A stretch of DNA of 64,000 nucleotides from Paguma larvata (GCA_030068075.1 CM057832.1:74801502-74865501); one strand, 5' to 3'; shown: positions 1-14,700, counted from the stretch's first letter. The notes: generated from the sequence alone by a model not told the origin. Translations and numbers: made by a program.

Positions 1-155
1 GTCGGGCTCTGTGCTGATGACTCAGAGCCTGGAGCCTGCTTCGGATTCTGTATCTCCCTCTCTCTCTGCCCGTCCCTTGCTCACGCTCTGGCTCTATGTC
101 TCTCAAAAATAAAAATAAAAAAAACGTTAAAAAAAATTAAAAAAAAAAAAAAAGA
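1..155 (+). repeat. Felid CAN-SINE (SINEC_Fc type), 5' cut by window edge
   Basis: Begins inside the body (gtcgggctctgtgctgatga), followed by a CT-rich stretch and an A-rich tail. Confidence 0.9.
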
Positions 156-1035
156 AACAATAAGGTTACTATTGCTCTGCTTAACACTTATTTCCTTTTG
201 GGTGACACCAGGGACACTCTATTGAAAAAAATAAGACAATGGGGGGTGCTCGCTAGAGAGATACAGAAATTGACAAAAGTAATGCATGATAGCTCAACAA
301 CAAATAATTTGCCACAGACCAGTCCCAGGAAGGAAAGTAAAATGGGAAATTGATAAAAACCATTCTCTGCATGAGGCTACTGGACTGAAAGCTGATATAT
401 TTCACGGCCCAAAGGGCTGGAAGACAATCTCTATCTAAAGTGTGCAATGGGCTGGGGAGGAGTTCAAGCCACAGGGACTGTCAAAAAGCTCTTGTTACAG
501 CAAAACCTCCAAAGTCATTTCCAGAACATAATCAGAGCTCTTCTCTGCACAGAACCAGGGTGGTGACAAGTTCTTAGAACTGATTTTTGTTGCTGAGTTC
601 AGCATTAAACAGTCTCTGAAAAAGCTCAGCTCGGCTAGGCTAAATGCGTTTCTTGTCTCACCAGAAACTCATTGCATATACATCTAAGTCCAACCCCAAC
701 CCCCACAAACCTCCGGTTGGCCAACTTTCTAGAATCTTTATAAGGTCAGTAATGTTAAAAGCAAGGACGTGAAGCCACTCACTATTCTTTTCCTTAAATA
801 CAAAAATAATATGCCTACCTTGAGCACAGAGCATTTTTTCTCCAAAATTATCTATATTCATGCAAACTGTTTTGCCTCTGCACATGTTAAAAAATTAAAA
901 GTGTTTAACTGGCATCTATCCTAATCACCCCAGGCCCAAAGTATATAAAAACAAAAAACTTGAGATTTCCAAGAACTTTTTGTTAAGGCGCAAACCCCGT
1001 ATTTTATTTTATTTTAATCATTTCCTTTCATTTTA

Positions 1036-1140
1036 AAGATTTAATTTGTAAGCAATCTCTACACCCAACATGGGGCTCAAACTCACAACCCCGAGGTTAA
1101 GAGTTACATGTTCCCCTGACTAAGCCAGCCAGGTCTGCCC
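1036..1140 (-). repeat. Short, older CAN-SINE
   Basis: Antisense copy with the tRNA-like half only (ctctacacccaacatggggctc...agccagccaggtctgccccc) and no CT-rich body. Diverged, so probably an older carnivore subfamily. Confidence 0.75.
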
Positions 1141-2151
1141 CCCACCACATGAACCCCATTTTAAAGAAGGAACCCCTAATGGTTCTGGAGGAAGAGATGT
1201 AATTTCAACAAGGATTTCATACCTTCAAGTTCATGCTTAAGAAGAAATACAACTGCTTAACTCAAAGTTAGTAATATTTATTTTGAAGATAAAATATCCT
1301 TTTTCATTAATTTCAGATTTTGTGCTCATCCTTTGCTTTCAGTACTTATACAGATTTCTTTCTATTAAAATTTGGTTGGGATATTAGAAAGTCCTCCAAC
1401 AGGCTTCTCAGGAAACTCTTCCTCAAGGCACCCACAGAGAGAAAAAAAACCCAACAGTCACAGAGAAAACTCCCACAGCAGCTGTTATTCGCTTCCTGAG
1501 ATAACCCACTTCCTTTCTCGAACATTTCCTTCTCTTCACCGATGTGTTTTTTGAAATTAGCAGCAGAGTCTCCTTGCAAAATAGACTTCTGGATCCGGGG
1601 CCTGGAACCGAGGTGAATGCCAACGGCCATGTCATTTTTAATGTCACTGCCACCTTGATACAAAATTAGAATCTCCAATCAAGTGTCCCTCAGTAGTACA
1701 GAGGGCTCCCTGCGATATGAATTGATGTTTTAGCAAAAGAAGCTGAGTTTTTATGAGCTCGAGCCGTGCTCCAGGATAACAAACGCTATCAAAGTGAAAA
1801 ACTAGACACAAAAAATTTCATGGCTCCTGGCTACTCCATTATAGAAAATCACAGAAACTTCCGTGCTAAGGAAATCAATTTTTTTAATCTTTCAGACCTT
1901 CAGCAGACTGCAATGAGTTGCTGAATTTCTTCATACTAAGCATAACCCTAGAGATAAAACTAAAAGTCTAACAAAGACTAACATTATATATTTCATTATA
2001 AATATATCTTCTCAATGATTATGGGCTTTAATCAAAGCAAATATATAAAGCTGAACAGAAATTTGGCTATTAAGATTCCTTTGTGCTAATAAATACAAAA
2101 TACAAGTTAAAAAATAAAATCAGCCTTTACCTAAATATAAATATAAAAAGC

Positions 2152-2157
2152 TTTATT
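2152..2157 (-). terminator. Candidate polyadenylation signal AATAAA (distal)
   Basis: Second canonical hexamer, about 515 nt after the stop, followed within 60 nt by T-rich sequence (GCTTTTTATATTTATATTT, then TTTTATTTTTT) of the kind that supports cleavage. Slightly preferred over the proximal site for that reason. Confidence 0.45.
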
Positions 2158-2214
2158 GACCGGCAAAGAGTGATACCACAAAAACAGACGAAAGGAATAC
2201 AGTCTCTTAAAATG

Positions 2215-2220
2215 TTTATT
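2215..2220 (-). terminator. Candidate polyadenylation signal AATAAA (proximal)
   Basis: On the minus strand AATAAA lies about 455 nt after the OSTF1 stop codon. It is the first canonical hexamer downstream of the stop. Use is not provable from sequence. Confidence 0.4.
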
Positions 2221-2670
2221 TTTGTCAGAATAGCTGACGATTTTCTGTTAAGTCTTTTGGTTCATTATTATAACAAGCATTTTCCCCCTTGAAAAACTCC
2301 ATTCAAAATATGTCAATCCTTGAGGTAAAGAACTTTAACTAAAAAAAAAAAAAAATCTGATTTTTTTTTTTAAAGAAAAAAATTCTTAAAATTCCTTTAG
2401 CTTGATAAATAGAAATAATCTCTTCTTGTTCTACTCTGGTGAACAAAAATGTACTTTATACAGCAAAGTATCCAGTCGCTTATTGGCAAACTGAAGGTGA
2501 GAACCTACTCATTTACACGTTCCACTCAAAGACAGTGCAATACTTCCATGTTCATATAGACTTCAAAAAAACAAGAAAAAAGACAGTTACCAACACTCTT
2601 CTGGCAAAGACAAGGGTTTTGGAATGGCAAAGGCAACAGAAGTTTTAGATCTCAAAGCTCCAGAAGGGAA

Positions 2671-2729
2671 TTAATCTGAGTCTTCATCATCAAGATACTC
2701 CTCGGCGTTGCTTAATGTTCGGACGGCAT
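2671..2729 (-). CDS. OSTF1: OSTF1 coding exon 10 (D196-D214 and stop)
   Basis: Acceptor CATTCCTTTTAG, AT completing D196, then [18 protein letters not shown] and TAA. This is the acidic C-terminal tail; serines here are known phosphosites in the family. The exon continues as 3' UTR toward lower coordinates. Confidence 0.96.
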
Positions 2730-5700
2730 CTAAAAGGAATGGCAGGAAGGCAGAACGGGAAAATTACAGACTGCTCACATTTTGTTTCACTTTCAAAGCT
2801 CCTGATACCTCAACGAAACGTAATCTTCCCCTGAGGATCTTTTTCAACTTTTGTTTTCCTGCCTGACTGTTCAATTTCTGCTGTCACAGAGGCTGACAAA
2901 CATAGCCGTCTACACGTTCCTTGGGCATGCAGAAAAGCACAGCACGTAGAGGTAAGGTACCATTAATCTATCTTGCACAAATGCCACCAGCCACATGGGC
3001 CATGACGGCACGGAACACACCGGAAGCCCCTCCTCTTGTCCAACCTCCTCTCCCAATGACAGGTGCACACATGGCTTCGGTCAGTCAACAGCCTGCAGCC
3101 TTACCTGAAGGCAAGGTCACTGGGTAGAAAGATAACTAATGAGGGGGGGAAAAAAGAAAAGAAAGAGAGTGAAAACACAGAAGCTTCAGTTTTGTCTTTA
3201 AAAGCACGGATAAATAAAGTATGCTCAGCGGTAAAAGAATGAAATAAAAAACCAAACAAACAAAAGTCTGAAACAGATAGAGCCAAACCCTACCATATAC
3301 AACATCAAGCTTGAGCAGGGTTCAAAACGAAGACATCTGATCTTTAACTGTTCACCTATTCAATTGTCTAGTTAAATGCCTATAACCATCAGGTTACACA
3401 GGGTATAATTTTAGGGGGTGAACTGAAACGCAAGCCTGAACACGGTCGGAGCTCAACAAGCGTATGTTATCATGGTCTCTAAATACTACGTTCCCATGCT
3501 CATTGGAGATATGACTGATTCCATGTCTGGGGCAGAAAATGTAAAAGAAGGATCCGGAACCTCTGGTCATTCCATAAAACAAGGATGCTACCGAAGACAG
3601 AGTCGTGTTACAAAGGTTCACGATCCAACCTGAAGAGGCCTCCACTAGCCAGGGAGGAGCTATCAACAGGGATACTAAATATAATGGATCGAAACACAGC
3701 AAATATTTCAACACACATCACAGAGAATTCACTAGTCCTCTTTGGAGAATGATAAGGAACTAGCACACTGTTTTGAAAACTCATAAATAAAAGACTGAAA
3801 CCAAGCCTTTATTCTTCCCCTACTCTACAAACTATTCCTTGGAGTAATCAAACCATGGATGAAGGGGAATTTTTTTTATAGAATGTTCCAGCTGATAACC
3901 GAGACGGGAGTGACAGAATTAGAATATCCCCACTTCACAACTGTTAGTGAACTAATGGGTCTAGACAGTGATCACCAATGAATGCGAACAGCACAGGAGG
4001 ACTGACGAACAGGTATTGCGTGCCTTTGATGAAAGCACACAGCTTTCTTCAAGAAGCATTCTTCCCTCGACCCTTTCACCGACAAATAAAATGTAGAATC
4101 TAATCAAACCTCTAGATCTAACACCAAGTGACAAAAATCCAGAGGAACTTTAGCTCTAACACCAAGTGACAATTACAGAGGAAAGAGGAACGCGTCAAAC
4201 ACCCTGGGAATGTGTATATATACGCAATGCCTAGACTGGGAAATTCAGGAAAGCTGAACTGCTTCTCTAATAAATAAATTGTAAGGCTAAAAAAAGAGGG
4301 GGAGAGGGGAGGGAAAGGAAACAGTGATTTAGGAGACATATCTACCAATCAGAACCTGACTTTATTTAGACCCTGGCTTAAACTGTAAATAAATAAACAG
4401 ATAAGTAAGTAAACAAAGCATAAACAAACATGTATGGGAAAAAATGGTGAATCTGGACAATGACAAGATATTTGATGATATGAAGGAATTATTAGTTTCA
4501 GGTGTGCTAATGATACTGTAGTTTTTCACAGTCATTATCTTTACAAATTTAGGAAAATAATTATAGAGAAAAAAGGAAGGAACAAGAGAGAGCTGGTACA
4601 AGGGAGGTAGAAAAACTGATTTATACGAGAAGGAAAGATTCAAAGGACAAGTGGATATAAACAGATCAGAGGCAGACTTGAAGGATTTTACACCAGCTTC
4701 CAAACAACTAGAAATCTCCGGGTTGTCTGTATTCATCTCCATCCTCCTAATGAGAAGTTCTGGAGACCTGGGAGGAATATACTTTGTTCTAACCCACATA
4801 TACCCATAAACTCCAGGACTAGGTATAAACTTTTTATCTTCTTAAGCTAAAGACAAGAAGACAATAGCAAGGCTCTTTTCTACTCTACTTTGCTCCTACA
4901 ATCTTATGTTTTGCCCATTTGAGATAGTCTTGGTCCTCCAACGGTTACTTTGGTGCTTTATTTCAACTTCATTTCTCCTGTTAGCAAGAGAAGATGGCTC
5001 ACCATGGTGCAAACTCTTACTGAATGGAAATCAAGAGACAGGAATGAGCCAGGAAAATAAATTCCTTCTCCTTCCTTCCTTTTATGGATTGCTCCATGCA
5101 CAGTTTCTCTGAAAACTTCTCAGGTGGCCAAGTGCTAAGGAGCTCTCTCTCTTCAGAGCCCATCTTGGGCTGGGACCATCTTGGTAATGTATCTCCTAAC
5201 AAGGCATCTGCCTTTGCCCACTCCCTGACTTCCATTTCTCCTTGATGTCACTGACCTGAATTTGCACATTCCAAATCAAGTCTTAGCACTTAAGACAGAC
5301 GGACAAAGAATAAAGGGTGGGAAGACGGACACAGTAACCTGGATAAATCTCACAGGCATAGCATTAAGTGAAAAGCAGTTAGACACAAGAAAGTACATAC
5401 TGTTTGATTCCACTTATATCAAGTTCAAAAACTAGACTATGGCGAGAGAAGAGAAGGACATGGAGGGGCTTTTGGGGTATGGAAAATGTTCTCTACCTTG
5501 ATCTGGGTTGTGGCAAACAGGTGTAAGTACAGTTTAAAAAAAAATCAAGAGGTAAACTTAGGATGTATATACTTTATTTAATATAAATTATACCCCAATT
5601 TGTAAAAACTAGAAAAAGAATTTAAAGGGCTGAATCCTCAAGGTGGGGCTGAACCCAGGCCCCACACACATGTACCAAAGTTACCCTTCATGGTAACTCT

Positions 5701-8700
5701 AAAATGTGACTAGTTTTTTCTCATTAAAAAATCCAAGATGAGGGGTGCCTGGATGGCTCAGTCAGTTGAGCATATGACTCTTGATTTCAGCTCAGGTCAT
5801 GATCCCAGGGTTGTGAAATCAAGCCCCACATTGGCTTCATGCTAAGTGTGGAGTCTGCTTAAAGTTTCTCTCTCTCTGTCTCTCCCTCTGCCCCTCTCCC
5901 CCACTAGTACACTCTCTCCAAAAAAAAAAAAAAAAAATCCAAGATGTGCTTTTAAAAGTGGAAAACCAGGGTGCCTGGGTGGCTCAGTCGGTTGAGCGCC
6001 CGACTTCGGCTCAGGTCATGCTCTCGCGGTCTGTGAGTTCGAGCCCCACGTCGGGCTCTGTGCTGACAGCTCAGAGCCTGGAGCCTGCTTCGGATTCTGT
6101 GTCTCCCTTTCTCTCTGCCCCTCCCCCACTCATGCTCTGTCTCTCTCTGTCTCAAAAATAAATAAACATTTTAAAAAAAAGTGGAAAACAGCATCAGAAC
6201 ATACTTTTTCCAGTGTAGAGTTTGTGCTGGCAATTAGCTATATGGCCCAATATTCCACTCTTATTCCAACAAAGATCACAATACAAATTCAAACTTTTTA
6301 CTGGATGATGGAGGGAATGAAATGAGAAGAAAGAGAGAAAAAGGTAACGTGAAAACTGAAATATGAAAATTCATTTCTTGCCTCTGTGCCAGGCCCGAAG
6401 ATGACCTCATTAACAAGTCTATTATCTAACAATTACACATTTAGGAAAGTAGATCAGAGACACTTAGTGGGAACAGAGAAGAAGACACCGACTTCCCAGC
6501 TCTGTTCTACAAAGACTGCACAAAGGTGAGGGGAAACAGAGCAGACCTGCCTTCCCCAGCTCTGGGTGCTCAGGTGGAGGCTTCTGGGGCAGCTCTCTGG
6601 GGGCTGAGCAAGTGTGGCATTCTCCTTGCCTATCAGGATCAAGCTCATAGTACACACGAGACTCTGATAACCTTCAGCTCCTAAGAAACCTTATTCCTCA
6701 CTCCGGACATTCTGAAGGTACCCATAGAACAACAGGAAGTCAGTGGCAGAAAAAGGAAGTTGGGCCATAGTCCTACTTCCTGACCCAACCAAAGCAGCAG
6801 GAAGGAAGAGATGCGTGCCAAGTAAAAGCATCTCTCCCACATGGCTGCATATACAGCTTCTCAATCAACATGTAGCTGGGGAGCACCACTCGGCTGGTAC
6901 CTACTTTCCCACTCACTTAGCAGACCCTCAATCCATCTATGTGTTACTTTAAAGAAACACCAGCTCTCTCGGCTGCCAGTGAGCATTCACGGCTGAAATA
7001 ATTAAGGACCCCAAGCTGCTTAGTGGCTTACACTACATCTGAAGTTAAAAGAAGTAAGAATCTGGAACAAAGCCGTATCTGGAGTTAAGAAAAAAGGAAC
7101 AGCAGACTCGTGAGCAGGGCTATGATGGGACTTTGGTGATGGGCAAGGACGATAATTCTGGGAAGCTCCCCTGGTGAGTCATGAAGAGAGGAGGACTGTT
7201 TGCTATTTTTAATTAACTGAAGCAGGAAACCAGAGGTCTGACTTTATTTCGTTGCTTCCGCTGGAACAGGGATATGGGACAAGATAACGCTGCCTCTTGT
7301 CAGAAAACAAAGGGGACTTAAGGAAGAGAGAAGCTTTCTAAGCGTTCAAAAACGAATGGGAATGTGACTCATATGAGGAAAACAGAAATCAGTACCTCAC
7401 TGTACAAGCTCAGAGAGTGACACCACCCTCGGGTTAAAAAAGAAACAAAAATGCACTCAGACTGTACACTGGAAATGTCTCAGAAGTTGTCTTGGTGATT
7501 CTCCACCAACATGGACCAGGCTAAACTTTAGACTCTAAAAACCAATACTAAAAAGGGTTGGAATGATGAGTAGCAATGCTCAATAAAGACGTGAAAAGCG
7601 AGTTCTCCATTACACTAGCTCCGTTCTAGAAAATGGTGGACAAGATGTATTGATCATTGGCTTACACTCCAAAGTGGTATTAAAGTGCCAAATACAAGAT
7701 GAAAGTAGAGTAAGGCTTGAGGAGTGAAGGGAAAAAAAATTTAAAAAAAGATTGAATGTCCCCTCCAACCAAAACATCTTATATTTTCTTTTTTCTCCCT
7801 TGGGGTTTCTCATGGGCCAGGAGGCTAATGGTGGACGAAAGGAGAGACAGGAGAGGAAACTGAGGAGGGGTAAAGCCCACCCCCCCACCCCCAGAATTTT
7901 TTTCAGGGGGAAGCATTCAGTACATTATGTACAGAGAAGTCCAATAAATAGCCAGTCTCGGAATAGTAATCACGAACAACGCAAGCGTGTTCCACCCGTC
8001 TTCCTCAATACCTTATCAAAATAACCACAAGGACCTTTCATTTTTTTTTTTCAAACCCAATCTCCCACACCGATAGGTATTTTTATCTCTAAGAATGTAT
8101 ACTTAAACTTTACCTTTAAAAACCACCCCACGGTCTGTAAATAAACATCAAACTGGTTACCAAGTCTAGAATCATTCTGACTGTAGTTTACAGATACTCT
8201 CATTTAAAACAGAAATAAAATATAATCATGGAGCTCGGGAGTGCTTAACAGAAAAATAAATATTTAGAGACGACCACTTGTTCACCATGGCCGGAGCCAT
8301 GGTCCCCTGATAAGGGCTCTAAAGGAAAGCAAGTCATTACGACTTGATTGCAAGGAACGAGGATACATACAAAAAGTACTGAAAGGCCAAAGCCTCTTCA
8401 GTGTGTTTGCATGAACGTATTCTTCCATGTTGAACGTTCCAAATTAGACCCGGGATATAAAAGTCTAACTTCAGAACCACATGAAGAGTTTACCAAGAAA
8501 ACCTTTCCCCAATTTTAAGATGATAAATCTTGGTCATGATGGTGTCAGAGGAGAAAGAAGGATTAAAGTCGAATACCTGTTCCCTGTTTCTTTTTCAGGA
8601 GAGACGCGCAAGCTGCGTTAGTAGCCATGTCCAGGGCCAGCTTCTTCTCGTTGTTTCTCAAGTCTGTTCTTGCACCTTCCCCGACACAAGAAAACCAAAT

Positions 8701-11700
8701 TAGGTGTTTTATTCTTCTTTCCACCAAAACGAATCACTTGTGGCCGAACTAACTAGAGAACCATTCTGGCCCTGAAGTCAGCTTTTTCAAAACAGTCAAA
8801 GCCTGTTGGGCATCCTTCAATCAGGGAGCCTGCTGCTGTGTCCCTGGGAATTAGGCACAATTAGGACAGAGCCTTTCCTTTCCAATCCTCAGCATGCTGC
8901 GTGTGACTTTCCAGTGGGGACGTCACTATCCCCGAGGTACATCCCAAGTCGGCTGGACTCCAATGTGTCTTGGCATGAGTTGTTAGAGATTAATTTAACA
9001 AACCCTTTGCTTGTTGAGAGAAGGCCGTGTGGGGTGCGCCTGCAGGGATTAATATTTTATATCTGCAAGCATACTCTCGTGCAAATTAGCAGAAGAGTAA
9101 CACGATAAAACCCAGAGGCAACCCACACCTTCTACCGGACAAGCTTTTTGTTCTGGTCTTCGTTGTGATGAAAATTACATCAGAATTCATGGGTACATTT
9201 TCATTGTTAAAGCTTTAAAAATAGAGAAGTATGCTGAAGAACAAAAAAAGCATCCATCCCATTTCGGCCCCCAACTAACCCCTTCCCGCCCCATCTTCCA
9301 GCTTGTCCAGAAGAATCCATTCCCAGCAAGCGGGGACCAGTCCTCACCGCCCTCAGGTGCAGGAATGCACTCACAGACATCTGTGGATATACATACGCAA
9401 AATCGCACCACATCTTACGGTCTGTAAATTGATTTTTTTAAGTTAGCAATTTATAATGGTACTCGTCCCTCGGTAGTACACATAATTATAACTCAATCCA
9501 TTTAAACATTTGTTAAGTATTCAATTTTGTGAACATTCCAATAATTATTTAATAACCCTCCTCCTCCCCCACTGAGGGGCACTTAGGCTGTTTGTTCCTT
9601 CATCACACACAATATTGCCGTAAAGCTCCTTGAATGCCAGCTTTCTGAAGTATGGTTTCCCAGAAGTGATGCTGGAATACAAAGCTATGTATATTTTTAA
9701 TTCTGCTAGCTACTGGCTGACTGCTTTCCAAGAAGGCTTTACTAATTTATACTTTCTGCTACAGTACGGGAGACAACTATTTCTTTGCAATTTCATCCTC
9801 TTCAGGAAACAAAAAATAAACATAATGAAACCCAAAGGCACAAAAATACGGAGCCAAGAAAGCACGGTTTGTTTAATTAGGAATATGGCGATTGTGTATA
9901 CAAATCTCTCTCATGAGACTTAGATGTGCCCACAGCTTAGGGTCTATAGAAACCTCATTCTCTCACTGGACTACTGGGGAAAATTCCCGAGGGTTAAGGG
10001 CTCTGTGACTGATCATATCTCACATTAAATTACACTTTAGAACCTATACACATGATTTCTGTCAGGACAGGAAATGTTCGGAGGCAGCGAGGCAAGAGAA
10101 GAAACGACCATTTCCTGTGTCCCTCTCAACCAGTGCTTCGCAAGACAAATACAAAGTGAGCCGTCATTTAAAATTTTCGAGTGGCCCCATTCTCAAAAGG
10201 CGGAAATCAATTTAATAATATTTTATTTAACACAGTAGATCCAAAATGTTACCACTTTATCATATAACCAATATAAAAGTTATCGTGATACTTTACATCT
10301 TGTTTTTTTTTTCCCCTAAGTCTTTGAAATTTGGTGTGCCTTTTACACTGACAGTACATCTCGGTCCAGACTACGCTCATGTCATGGCTCAGGGGCCCGT
10401 GTGGTTAGTGGCAGCGGGCACAGACAGTGCAGTTCTCGGCAGGACCCTTAGGGGGCCCTACAGCGGTCCTCGTGCTGTCTGATCTTTTATACCTGAGAGT
10501 TACGTCACCAACGTCCTTTAAATCAGTAACGTTTCCTCTCATACATCCCACAACACTGCTCCGAGGCTCCCTGATGAAGATGCATCCGTAAGACACCTTG
10601 GGATTCAAGCATCTTGTATTATAGCCTTCTGAACCAGGCTGCAGTATGGGGAGATATGCCCGGCCCTCCGTAAGGATTAATTAATATTTGTGTGACAGAC
10701 GGACGGACGGATGGTCAGTCCATAATCTCACTGTCCCCTCTGATTTGTATAAAAATAGGGAATCAAGGTAGCTTGGCATTCTTCACACATGTAGCACCTG
10801 TTCAGATCAAAGCAGGACGTTACAGCCTTCTTTCTTATCTATCGGGACTTTGTGAGCAGGGGCCTCAGCACCTTTACCCGTGCGGCTTTCTGAGATTGGA
10901 TCTTCTCCGCACACACGCATGCCTTTCTTCTAGGACCCTTTAATCCTGGAGAAATAGTCAATAAACTCGTACGAAAAGTAGCGTATGTAATTTTAAAGCT
11001 TACCAAGCTTTTGATGTAAAACTAAAAATTAACCGCGAATCACCTCAATACTGTAACTGGGTCTTACTGTAACAACTCTGTGATACAGACAGAGTTGAGG
11101 TTAAAAATCTCAGTTTCACAATACGGAGCCCATGACTCTTCCTACTATTTCAAATACTGTAATTGAGTGTGGCCTGTTTTTCCAGGGCAAGCCAAGGCCG
11201 GACCAACGGGGCCCGTGCTTTACCTTTTTCCAGAAGCAACTGGACAATATCTGCATAACCCTTCCAGGCAGCGGCATGCAAAGCTGTGTCTCCCAACTTG
11301 TTCTGTGGTGATTTAAAAAAGAGAAAGCAGCATTTTAGAAAGAGACGGTGGGTTGAAAACATGCATGAATTTAAGTTTACTCTAAGTAGACTTAAAATGA
11401 GAAGAAGTTATAAAGTCATATAAAATTCCCAAGAGAGATGGGGCGCCTGGGTGGCTCAGTCAGTTGAGCGTCGGACTTCGGCTCAGCCAGGTCATGATCT
11501 TGCAGTCCATGAGTTCAAGCCATGCATTGGGCTCCATGCTCACAGTTCAGAGCCTGGAGCCTGGTTCATAATTCTGTGTCTCCCTCTCTCTCTCTGCACC
11601 TCTCCCACTTGCATTCTGTCTGTCTCTCTCTCTCTGTCTCTCTCAAAAATAAAATAAACATTAAAAATTTTTTTTAAAAAATTCCCCAGAGAGAAAGGAG

Positions 11701-14700
11701 ACTCAAGAGATGAGAGAAGAGTCATCTGGGGAGAGAGGCTGGATGGGGGAATAGAAACGGACTTGGCAGAGCAGAGGGAAACACCAGGAGGAAGCAAGCA
11801 GAGCTACCCCTGCAAACCTCATGAGAATTAGAAACTGGCGATGCCTGGAGACGCAGGAGCAAGCATGAGGCACAGGAGTGAAGAGTGCTGAGTGAAAGTG
11901 TTTATAGAAGTAATCAGGGGGCGCCTGGGTGACTCAGCCGGTCAAGCATCCGACTCTTGATTTTGGCTCAGGTCATGATCTCATGGTTCGTGGGACTGAG
12001 CCCTGCACTGGGCTCAGTGCTGATAGGAAGGAGCCTGCTTGGGATTCTCTCTCTTCCATCTCTCTCTGCTCTTCCCCAGCTCGTGCATGCACACACTCTC
12101 TCTCAAAATAAATGAATCAACTTTAAAAGAAAAAAAAAGAAGGAATTAGATCACCTTCCTCTCTCCTTGCCGCCAGGTGACCCAGTGCAGATGGTAGAAT
12201 TACCCTATCGAAAAATTAACCAGATAATTTCCAAGCTCAGGAAATGTAGAGGTACCAAGGAAGGTGGCAACACGGCCAGGAACTAAAAGCAGTTGGCGAG
12301 CTGAGAAACCTAGAGACTGAGCAGGAAGACTCCTCTCCCAGCTGCCTTCACCTACCCCGCTGTCTCAGTGTATGCAGCCTAGCATCTATCCGCACGCAGG
12401 AGGCTGGAGGGGACTTCTCCAGGGGAGGTGAACAGCCCCAGGTGTGCAGGAGGGAGAGGATACGCCCACTGATATCTGGGTGTAACTCGGCACAATAGCC
12501 AGGACCTTACCACTTCACCCTACAGGGAAGCCCACAGCCAGGAAGCCCCATACGCATACAGAACTTCCAGTCAGCCTGAAACACGAATGGAGAGACAAAG
12601 ACACTAGGTATTTGAGGAACACCTCTAATATTTGAGAAAAGATTAAAACAAAATGAATGGATCTGAGGGAAAAGACACAGTACAGTGAATGGCAGAAAAT
12701 GTTTTAAAAAGCTCTAATTAATATATTTGAGATGTAACGTGATGGATACGGCATAACAAGAAAAGATGCTATTTATTTAAAAGCAATAAACAGGGGGGCA
12801 CCTGGGTGGCTCAGTCAGTTAAGCGTCTGACTTTGGCTCAAGTTATGATCTTACGGTTTATGAATGTGAGCCCCACGTTAGGCTCTTTGCTGTCGGTACA
12901 GAGCCTGCTTCAGATCCTCTGTTCCCCCCGCTGCCCCTCCCCTGCTCTCTCTCAAAAATAAGTAAAAAGAATAAAACATTAAAAAAAAAGCAAAAATCAG
13001 AGTAAAAGAGCTTATAAGCAGACAGAATTCTAAGATGGTGCCCAAGATCCCTGCCCCTGGGGATCCGCCCCCTGTATAATTCTTCCACCCCAAGTATGTA
13101 TGAGACAAATGAGTATAACAGGAGATCACTCTCATAGTGAGGTTTCTAATCAGTTGATCTTGAGCTCATCGAAAGGGAGATTATACTGGGTGGGCCTGAC
13201 CTAATCAGATGGGCCCTTCCCCAAAGGTATAGCTTCAGAGACACAACTGCCTACCGACCTTAAGGAAGAAAGCAAACAGCCATGCTGTGGAATGTCTGTG
13301 GCGTGGGGTGATCTCTGAAAGCTGAGGGCCAGAGCACTGCAGGTGCAAGAAACTCAATCCTCTCAGCAACCTGAATGAACCTGGAATAGGATCTGAGCTT
13401 CAGATGAGAACCTGCTTCCGCCTATACCTTGACTATGGCCCTTGAGATCCCGAGCAGAGAGCCTAGCTCTGCCATGCCCAGAATCCTGGCCTACAGAACG
13501 TGTAAGGTAAATGTTGTTGTTTTAAGCAGCTAAGCCTGTAGTTATTTGTTACACAGCAATAGAAAACCTAGACAGAACAGTAAGGAATTAAAAAGGTAAC
13601 TAAAATAAAACATAAAGCTAAGAAAATCTTGGGGCGCCTGGCTGGCTCAGTCGGTTAAGTGTCTGACTCTTGATTTCTGCTCCGGTCATGATCTCATGGT
13701 TGGTGAGTTCAAGCTCCGAGTAGGGCTCCACGCTGACAGCACAGAACCTGCTTGAGATTCTCTCTCTCTCCCTCTCTCTCCACCCTTCCCCCCACACTCT
13801 CTCTCTTTTTCTCTCTCTCTCAAGATAAGTAAATAAAAAAAAAAAAGGTAAGAAAATCTGAGAAAAACTAAAATAACTAGAGACTCAGTAAGAGGTCCAA
13901 CCTAACTACTAGTGGGCATTCCAGAACCAAAGAATGAAGACAATGACCAGTAAACACTAGAAAAGAAACAGTTGACAGGATTTTTTCAGGCTGAAAGAGT
14001 CTACCACCATTACTGGGAAGACATACACGCCGAAGCACATCGTTTTGAAATTCTAGAACCCCAAGGACGGAGTCATGATTCTGAGCAACAGAAAAAGCAG
14101 ATCACACACAGAAGAATGGGAATCAAAATGGCATCAATCTTCTCAAAAGCAAACCTAAAAACCAGAATACCAGAGCCTTGCCTGTCCAATTCCGAGGAAA
14201 ATCATTTTCAACCTAGAATTCTGTCAGCCCAATAATCAGCCCCTAGTTCCCCTTTCTTAGGAATCTTCGAGGATGTTCTTCAACAAAAGGAGGAAAACAC
14301 AGGATCCAGAAAAGCGAAGACACACCCCAGGAGAAAGGCGACGGTAAGTCTTCCCAGGAAGATGGCGGAGGGCAGCAGAGACAGAGCCGCTCAGATCAGA
14401 GAATGAGGATGAGGCTTCCAGGGAGAAAAAGGAACACAGTTCTCTAATACAGTTTGGAAAAGTATACCAAGAGAATGGGAAATAGTATGGAAGTCTTAAT
14501 GAGATACAAAAACCAAAATCCAGCTAGGGGCACCTGGGTGCCTCAGTCGGTTAAGTGTCTGACTTAGGTCATGATCTCACACTACCTGAGTTCAAGCCCC
14601 GCACTGGCCTCTGCACAGACAATGTGGAGCCTGCTTGGGAATCTCGCTCTCTCCTCTTTCTGTCCCTCCCCCACTCATGCTTTTTCCCTCTCTCTCAAGA

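Larger units (their letters stand above)
2090..2670 (-). other. OSTF1: Probable OSTF1 3' UTR
   Basis: AT-rich sequence directly after the stop codon in the direction of transcription. It contains an A/T homopolymer pair at 2341-2385 and two AATAAA hexamers, after which no further evidence of the transcript is visible. The lower boundary is an estimate from the second hexamer; a longer UTR to about 1.2 kb cannot be excluded. Confidence 0.55.
2730..8576 (-). other. OSTF1: OSTF1 intron 9
   Basis: 5.8 kb. Holds an L1M-type 3' fragment (about 5325-5615) and two adjacent plus-strand SINEs (5742-5938, 5967-6176). The rest (2730-5320, 6190-8570) is AT-leaning unique sequence in which I recognise no gene or repeat. 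Confidence 0.85.

Noticed and set aside
5946..6161. Many 60-80 residue frames reading '[22 protein letters not shown]' or similar
   Set aside because: These are translations of SINE copies (AQS/KRPTSAQV...), recurring wherever a SINE lies.
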